53,059 nt of DNA from assembly GCA_945905295.1 (NCBI GenBank), contig CAMDPX010000017.1:1-53059 (forward strand). The letters run 5' to 3'. This DNA comes from Planctomyces sp. SH-PL62 (lineage in GTDB: Bacteria > Planctomycetota > Planctomycetia > Planctomycetales > Planctomycetaceae). Shown here one piece after another: positions 48,099 through 53,059 of the stretch. How positions within the stretch are numbered: position 1 is the first letter of the stretch; each line of letters starts with the position of its first letter. A model generated the notes under the pieces. The model made no database searches, was not told the DNA's origin, and worked only from the letters and a program-made list of their open reading frames with translations. The translations under genes were made by a program, and so were the position numbers.

Positions 48099-49535
48099 TT
48101 ACGCCAGCACATCCCAAATCGGTTCGCCGCCGTGAGCGACGTGAATTGGCCGGCCGAGCGGATCGGGGACGGTCAGGTGCGGGTTGATGCCGAGCAACTG
48201 ATAGATCGTCGCGACGATGTCACCGGGTGAGACCGGATGGCTGATCGGATACGCGGCTTGCTTGTCGGTCTCGCCGAAGACGCAGCCCGGTTTCACTCCG
48301 CCGCCGGTGAGCAGGCTGAAGCCGCATTGCGGCCAGTGATCGCGGCCCGCTTTGCCGTTGACCTTGGGAGCACGGCCCATCTCCCCCATCACGACGACTA
48401 ACGTGCTGTCGAGCAAGCCGCGTGATTCGAGGTCTTCGATCAGTGCGGGATAGCCTCGATCGAGGATCGGCAAGTTCGCGTCTTTCAACATGCCGAAGTT
48501 GTTTTCGTGCATGTCATACGAGTGACCGTAGCGACCGAAGATTTCCGCATGGACGCTAATGAATGGCACGCCCGCTTCGACGAGCCGACGCGCAACAAGC
48601 AAACTCGAACCGCTCATATTGCGGCCGTAGCGATCGCGTAATGCGTCGGGTTCGCGCGACAGATCGAAGGCGTCGCGCGTCTTGCTGGAGATCAGCATGT
48701 CGAACGCCCGTTGTTGGAAATGATTCAGGCGATCGATCGCTCCGGAACGCCGCGTCTCTTCGAACTGCGTGTCGAGTTGATCGAGCATCGAGCGGCGGCG
48801 ATCCAGGCGATTCACCGTGATGCCCGGCAGTTCGTCGAGCGTCGGCAATCTCGGTTCGCCCATGGGGATGACTTGGTCGTAGTACGCGACCTTCGGCTCG
48901 CGATCGAACTTCGGCTCGCAGACGGCAAACAGCGGGTCGTACTGACTGCCGAGGAATCCGCCATAAGGCCCCGGCCGCCGGATGCCGGGATACATGCTGC
49001 TTTCGCCCCAGCCGGGATAGCACGGCAAGCAGACGGCTCCGGGCATGTCGCGCGGCCCCATCTTGAGATACTGGCAGACGGCACCGATGTCGGGCGGATC
49101 GGTTGGCTCTGGTCGCAACTGATCGAACTTGCCGCCGCTGAAGCCGGTCATGACGTTGAGCGGGTTGTGAGCGTTGTAGCCGTGCGTCACCGACCGAATC
49201 AGACACGCCTTGTGCATGAGCTTGGCGGTGTTCGGCAGGTGCTCGCAGATTTGCAGTCCCGGCAGCGATGTGCTGATCGGCTGGAATTCACCGCGGACTT
49301 CGACCGGCGCATTTGGTTTCAAATCGACCATGTCCTGCTGACTAGGACCACCGAGCAAATTGAACAGGATCACGGACTTGGCCTTGCCTGCGCGATCCGA
49401 GGGATTCGCGTCCGCCGCTCGCAACAACTGCGGCAATGTCATGCCGGAGAACAGCGACAGTCCGCCGACACGCATCGCCTCGCGGCGAGTCACTCCATCA
49501 CACAGTTGTCCGGATTGGCCAAGCACGCTGAGCAT
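48099..49535 (-). CDS. DUF1501 protein (sulfatase/phosphatase-superfamily-like, exported)
   Basis: A 478-residue protein of the DUF1501 family, expanded in planctomycetes and often paired with DUF1553/DUF1549 proteins, absent here. The N-terminus (CDGVTRREAMRVGGLSLFSGM) contains RRE...GG and looks like a twin-arginine signal. Seen: VILFNLLGGPSQQDMVDLKPNAP, GYNAHNPLNVMTGF, FISVHAEIFGRYGHSYDMHEN, TLVVVMGEMGRAPKVNGKAGRDHWPQCGF and LGINPHLTVPDPLGRP. Function in polysaccharide or sulfate-ester breakdown is speculative. Confidence 0.93.
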   Translation of the reverse strand: MLSVLGQSGQLCDGVTRREAMRVGGLSLFSGMTLPQLLRAADANPSDRAGKAKSVILFNLLGGPSQQDMVDLKPNAPVEVRGEFQPISTSLPGLQICEHLPNTAKLMHKACLIRSVTHGYNAHNPLNVMTGFSGGKFDQLRPEPTDPPDIGAVCQYLKMGPRDMPGAVCLPCYPGWGESSMYPGIRRPGPYGGFLGSQYDPLFAVCEPKFDREPKVAYYDQVIPMGEPRLPTLDELPGITVNRLDRRRSMLDQLDTQFEETRRSGAIDRLNHFQQRAFDMLISSKTRDAFDLSREPDALRDRYGRNMSGSSLLVARRLVEAGVPFISVHAEIFGRYGHSYDMHENNFGMLKDANLPILDRGYPALIEDLESRGLLDSTLVVVMGEMGRAPKVNGKAGRDHWPQCGFSLLTGGGVKPGCVFGETDKQAAYPISHPVSPGDIVATIYQLLGINPHLTVPDPLGRPIHVAHGGEPIWDVLA

Positions 49536-49654
49536 GACTCGATCTCCAGGGAACGGATTCCAGCGAGGACGGGGGTCACTTTACTCATCGACTGTTCGCT
49601 GCCAAAGGGCAAAGGGGAGGATTGTCGCTCCGCGAGGGTCGTGAATGTGCTGTG

Positions 49655-49690
49655 GGCGGGTGTACGATTTTTCGGAGTTGGGGGCGAAGA
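49655..49690. repeat. Degraded half-element near the DUF1501 start
   Basis: GTGGGCGGGTGTACGATTTT, then TCGGAGTTGGGGG, resembles the left arm of the 51307 element (GTCGGGTGTTCGGTTTTTCG, AAATTGGCGG). It appears to be a decayed relative. Confidence 0.4.
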
Positions 49691-49738
49691 TCGACTTGTC
49701 TTGCTCATGCCGATAATCCCATAAGTTGGTTTCAAGGG

Positions 49739-49843
49739 GCTGACAGAAAAATGGGGACAGAAAAAAGCAGTGTTCATTCCTTTTGAGGTCGAAAGGTTCC
49801 GAACGAAGCTCGCCACTTTTTCTGCCCCCATTTTTCTGTCAGC
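49739..49843. repeat. Inverted element, GCTGACAGAAAAATGGGG family
   Basis: GCTGACAGAAAAATGGGGAC and CCCCCATTTTTCTGTCAGC form the ends, with inner GACAGAAAAAA/TTTTTCTGCC arms around a ~45-base centre. Second copy at 21555-21647. It lies just upstream of the ferritin-like gene; the longer open frame there starts within it. Confidence 0.88.
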
Positions 49844-49877
49844 TTTTGATTGGATCGAAAACAACAAGGACTTCATC

Positions 49878-51290
49878 GTGCCAGAAAACTCTTCCATTCC
49901 GCGCGTGCCGCCGCTGGCGGGTTTGTGTGATTTCGAGGCGGCTCAGCGGCCGGGGATGTCGGTCGAGGAGTGCGTGTCGTGGCACAAGCGGAATCACTAT
50001 GTCCTCAAGCGGCTGTTTGAGTTGCTGACCGCTCGGATCACGGCCGAGCCGCTTTACGAACTTAAGACCGCGTTCGCCCATCACGCTTATCTGTGTGCCG
50101 AGCATGTGACCGCGCTGCGAACTCGTGTCAGCGAGATGCGCGAGCCGCCGCTCGGCTTAGAGGACGTGCCACATCCTGCGCTGGAGTTGTTGTGCAACGA
50201 AGTGCTGTGTGCTCCGACGACGGAGGCGTTGCTGTGGGGAGCCTATGGCGTACTGGTGCCAGCACTGATTGACTCGTTTGAGAGCTACATGGCGACCACG
50301 AATCCGCTGGCAGATGCTCCCTCGGTACGAGTCGCTCGCTTCGCACTGTTGGAATTGCACGACCTTCATGAATTCGGTCGGAAGGCGACCTCTGCGTTTG
50401 AGACGACCGCGGACACTCTCGGCTGGGTGGTCTCTCTCAGCGACTGCCTGTCGGCGGCAGGCGGGTTGTCCGGTCGGCAAGCCCCGACATCGGTTGAATT
50501 GAGACCAATGTTTTCTGCCAAGCCCTTCGAGTTCGATCCGGTGCCGAAGCGGGACGCTCGCTTCCAGGATTCGTACAACGGTGGCGTGAATCCCGAAGCG
50601 TTCTTGTATGACGAACGATTCTCGCCGCGCGACAAGGTGCTGATGCTGTTCTACAAACGGCTGCGTGAGATCGACGTGCCGGAGATGATGGCCAGCATCA
50701 TTCAGCAGACGATCGGCAAGAAGTGGAAGTATTACCGCGACATGTCGCGGCAACTGTGGGATGAAGCTCGGCACGCGATGTTGGGCGAGGTGGGCTTCGT
50801 CAGCCAGGGGATCGACTGGTCGAAGATCCCGATCAACTTCACCTGGTCACGAAATCTCAACACGCAGCTTGGGCCGCGCGATCGGCATGCGGTGCTGTAC
50901 TTCATCGAGCAGGGACTCATGCCGCGTAACGGCAAACGATTCGAGTGGGAGGTCGCGACCGAATCGGGTATTCCGCTCGCCAAGCTGATTCAGGATTTCG
51001 ATTGGGCGGACGAGGTGCTGCACTCGCAGATCGGCCGCGAGTGGTATGTCACCGAATTTCCCGATCTCAACACGGCGCTGGGATATGGCGACCGCTGCTG
51101 GTCGACGATTCTGAGCCAGTGGCAACGCTACCTCGACGAGGGGCTGACAGAGCATCGCAATTGGTGGCCGGAATTGTATCGCGCGGCGTGTGATCGCTGG
51201 GGCGTGACTCCCGATCCGGCGGCGCTGGCGTTCGATCAGACGTATGCGGAAGTCCGTGCTGACTTGAAGGCGATCAGCGGCTCGGCCTGA
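49878..51290 (+). CDS. Ferritin-like di-iron domain protein
   Basis: A 470-residue, mostly helical protein of no named family I recognise. Two E-x-x-H motifs suggest a ferritin-like di-iron centre: QLWDEARHAMLGEVGF (Glu296, His299) and FDWADEVLHSQIGREWYV (Glu379, His382). GTG 49878 is chosen because AAGGA lies 7 bases upstream and the longer upstream frame lies in a repeat. Possible oxygenase, oxidase or iron-storage-related activity is inference from the motifs. Confidence 0.7.
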   Translation: MPENSSIPRVPPLAGLCDFEAAQRPGMSVEECVSWHKRNHYVLKRLFELLTARITAEPLYELKTAFAHHAYLCAEHVTALRTRVSEMREPPLGLEDVPHPALELLCNEVLCAPTTEALLWGAYGVLVPALIDSFESYMATTNPLADAPSVRVARFALLELHDLHEFGRKATSAFETTADTLGWVVSLSDCLSAAGGLSGRQAPTSVELRPMFSAKPFEFDPVPKRDARFQDSYNGGVNPEAFLYDERFSPRDKVLMLFYKRLREIDVPEMMASIIQQTIGKKWKYYRDMSRQLWDEARHAMLGEVGFVSQGIDWSKIPINFTWSRNLNTQLGPRDRHAVLYFIEQGLMPRNGKRFEWEVATESGIPLAKLIQDFDWADEVLHSQIGREWYVTEFPDLNTALGYGDRCWSTILSQWQRYLDEGLTEHRNWWPELYRAACDRWGVTPDPAALAFDQTYAEVRADLKAISGSA

Positions 51291-51306
51291 TGAGGATGAC
51301 GCGGCC

Positions 51307-51406
51307 GGGGTCGGGTGTTCGGTTTTTCGAAATTGGCGGGATGAAACCGTCATTCGCAATCCCGGCCCTCTTCCCGCCAATTCCGAAAAACCGAACACCC
51401 GACCCC
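51307..51406. repeat. Palindromic element, GGGGTCGGGTGTTCGG family
   Basis: GGGGTCGGGTGTTCGGTTTT (then TCGxAATTGGCGGGA) is mirrored by TCCCGCCAATTCCGAAAAACCG, AACACCCGACCCC. Core GGGGTCGGG-TxTT is shared with the 43417 family. Bases 51407-51583 show no gene. Confidence 0.9.
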
Positions 51407-51583
51407 TGATTCGTTGCGACCGCCGTCACGCTGGCTGCCGACAGACATTCGGCGGTCGCGCTCGATAGGCTCCGGTTATGCCATGTTTTCCTTTGGCATC
51501 GGGCGTTCGCTCCGGGTAAGTTCTCCCCGTCTGGGCCTCGTGGTTCGCCGACATTCAGGGAATCAACCTCGAAGGAACCCTCT

Positions 51584-52738
51584 GTGATCGCTGCGCTCAA
51601 ACAGATTTGTTCGCTTGATCGGCTCGCGCGAAAGGTCGTGCGGCTGCGGGTTCGATTTGTCGCGGCGATGCGGCGCGTGGAATGTCCCGCGTGGATGAAA
51701 GAGTCCTCCGGCCGAGCACTCGCGGCGTCACTGCTGTTGCATCTGAGCTTGCTGGCGTGCGCGGCGTTTTCGTGGTTGCCTGAGTCGGGCAGTTCTTCGG
51801 AAGCCATTCTTGAGACCAGTTGGGCGAACTCGACGGACGGGGAGGGAGCTGCCGTTGAAATTGTCGCAGGAGATGACGCGGAACCTTCCAAAGACGATGG
51901 CGGCTCAGTCGGCGGCTTCCTGCCGGAGTTCCGGCCTCTGGAAGCGGACGTTCCCAACCCGATCACGTCGGCCTTGGCGAGTCTGAATTTGGAGGCGGCC
52001 GCGAACTCCGATCTCGCGAAGACGGTGGGAGCGCCGGTCAATCCGAACGGGCCGGGCTTCGGACGTGGGCAAGGGCAAGGGAGTGGCAACGGAAAGGGAA
52101 ACGGCAAACGCGGGGGCGATGGCAAATCGTTCTTCGGAATGGCTGCGGAAGGGAAGTCGTTCGTGTACGTGGTGGATTGCTCGCTGAGCATGAATCATCC
52201 GCATGACAGCGAAGCCAAGACGCGGTTTGGTCGGTTGAAGCTGGAACTGATCAGTTCGGTATCGCAACTGAAGGCTGACCAAAGTTTCTTCATCATCTTC
52301 TTCAATCACGAGGCGCTCCCGATGCCGGCCGAGCATCTGGTGTCGGCGGTGCCTGAGAACTTGCGGCACTACCTGGGTTGGATGGAGCAAGTGCCGGCCC
52401 GTGGGGACACCGATCCGACCGCCGCGTTGCAGTTGGCTCTGCGGCTGCGTCCCGACGTGATCTACTTTCTGACCGACGGTTGCTTCAGCCGGGATGCCAA
52501 CGACATCGTGCAAACGATTCAGCAGCCGAAGACGGTCATTCACACGTTTGCGTTTGAGCCGTGGCTCACGAACAAGGAACAGGCCGGCCTGGAACTGATC
52601 CGTCAAAAGAAGGTGAGCGCGGCCATGAACAAGCTCGGCGAAGCGACCTATCGCCGCACCCGCGAGATTTTTGTCGCCGAGCAAGTCCTGCAAGGGTTGG
52701 CCGATCACAACGGCGGGAAATATCACGTCATTCAGTAG
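51584..52738 (+). CDS. Membrane-anchored VWA-domain protein
   Basis: A 384-residue protein. A basic N-terminus precedes one membrane segment (~46-64; LAASLLLHLSLLACAAFSW), a disordered Gly/Asn/Lys-rich linker (GRGQGQGSGNGKGNGKRGGD), and a VWA domain with MIDAS motif DCSLSM (Asp198, Ser200, Ser202), GDTDPTAALQLALRLRPDVIYFLTDGCFS and FVAEQVLQGLADHNGGKYHVI at the end. It probably mediates metal-dependent protein contacts at the envelope. GTG 51584 has AAGGAACC upstream. Confidence 0.87.
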   Translation: MIAALKQICSLDRLARKVVRLRVRFVAAMRRVECPAWMKESSGRALAASLLLHLSLLACAAFSWLPESGSSSEAILETSWANSTDGEGAAVEIVAGDDAEPSKDDGGSVGGFLPEFRPLEADVPNPITSALASLNLEAAANSDLAKTVGAPVNPNGPGFGRGQGQGSGNGKGNGKRGGDGKSFFGMAAEGKSFVYVVDCSLSMNHPHDSEAKTRFGRLKLELISSVSQLKADQSFFIIFFNHEALPMPAEHLVSAVPENLRHYLGWMEQVPARGDTDPTAALQLALRLRPDVIYFLTDGCFSRDANDIVQTIQQPKTVIHTFAFEPWLTNKEQAGLELIRQKKVSAAMNKLGEATYRRTREIFVAEQVLQGLADHNGGKYHVIQ

Positions 52739-52767
52739 GTCGGCGATGAGTGATTGACGCACACGTT

Positions 52768-53059
52768 CTACCAAGCGAAACCAGCGCCGAATCCGCCGAT
52801 CACCGATTTGTCATCCGCAACGATCGCTGAAAAACGACCAAACCAATGATCTCCCGGTCGGAAAATGACTTCGCCCACGAACGCCGAGTTAAAACCGTTT
52901 CCGAAACCGTCCGCACCTCGACCGTAGGAAGCTCGCACGGCTGCGAACGGAGAAACGTCGACCTCAACACCACCCACGAAAATGAGACTGGTGTCTGTTA
53001 CTGTCAAACTTGGCCCACTCGAAATACCAACTCCGACTTGATTCCAGTTAATTCCCAAC
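52768..53059 (-). CDS. C-terminal part of a probable outer-membrane beta-barrel protein (partial)
   Basis: At least 96 residues, cut by the window end (the true start lies beyond 53059). Alternating polar/hydrophobic strands rich in Gly (VGVGISSGPSLTV, IFVGGVEVDVSPFAAVRASYGRGADGFGNGF, FVGEVIFRPGDHWFGRFSAIV) end in the aromatic-terminal signature GFGAGFAW that the barrel-assembly machinery recognises. No ligand can be inferred. Confidence 0.6.
   Translation of the reverse strand, partial: LGINWNQVGVGISSGPSLTVTDTSLIFVGGVEVDVSPFAAVRASYGRGADGFGNGFNSAFVGEVIFRPGDHWFGRFSAIVADDKSVIGGFGAGFAW

Noticed and set aside
48711-49724. 337-codon plus-strand frame opposite the DUF1501 gene
   Set aside because: DUF1501 family signatures are on the minus strand, and the antisense product has no recognisable domain.
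1-53059. tRNA, rRNA or complete insertion sequence
   Set aside because: No convincing T-loop/anticodon arrangement, rRNA stretch or transposase gene was found by eye; a short tRNA could still be missed without a covariance search.

Overview
The window looks like chromosome from a planctomycete (phylum Planctomycetota). The evidence is a DUF1501 protein, a DUF1570-like HExxH protein, a secreted calcium-repeat protein whose N-terminus carries the LEPR-XLL-like sorting motif (QLESRALLT), an ECF sigma factor fused to a membrane segment and an outer domain, many small toxin-antitoxin-like pairs, and moderately high GC. No rRNA, tRNA or CRISPR array was seen, and there is no obvious transposase gene.

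Layout. 1-7250: uppP, an RhlE-type helicase and a 1293-residue repeat protein (RTX/Calx-beta/VWA-like). 7500-10230: a putative exported nuclease-like protein, then a minus-strand group of ECF sigma factor, small membrane protein and signal peptidase I. 10340-15330 is an accessory island: Uma2-like protein, HEPN protein with an unknown partner, a RelE/ParE-type pair, a truncated second Uma2 copy, a SIR2-like protein translationally coupled to a frameshifted partner, and a BrnT-like/XRE pair flanked by two copies of the lactate-racemase gene tail. 15350-25620: LarA-like protein, DUF4160/DUF2442 pair, LOR/SDH-type (TIGR00300-like) protein, C39-like membrane protein, sugar-phosphate epimerase, MFS transporter, membrane-anchored ECF sigma factor, DUF4258/YgiT-like pair. 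25670-37070: pgpH and phoH, an ExeA-type ATPase, HExxH protein, glgB, ybeY, corA. 37240-41311: a remnant of a calcium-repeat gene, then three tandem near-identical 114-residue pilin-like genes. 41319-53059: NHL protein, BtuF-like protein, UvrD/PcrA helicase, amidohydrolase, an ADP-ribosyltransferase-like two-gene unit, DUF1501, a ferritin-like protein, a VWA protein and the end of a probable outer-membrane barrel.

Two things stand out. (1) Each of the three pilin-like genes has the same control region: a -24/-12 (sigma-54 type) promoter with exact GG-N10-GC spacing, a conserved block about 90 bases upstream of the -12 element, a roughly 128-base leader with two predicted hairpins, and a terminator downstream. 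This looks like a co-regulated surface-protein cassette. (2) The window is studded with 60-170 bp palindromic elements of several unrelated sequence families that share one architecture, often a GTAG (or GTGG) tetranucleotide followed by a hairpin and then the inverted copy. This is the signature of REP/BIME elements mobilised by RAYT transposases. Several lie in frame inside genes (uvrD-like, LOR/SDH-like, ExeA-like, sigma factor), and in three genes the TAG of the GTAG tetranucleotide is the stop codon.

Functional calls are from reading motifs by eye. No database search was possible.
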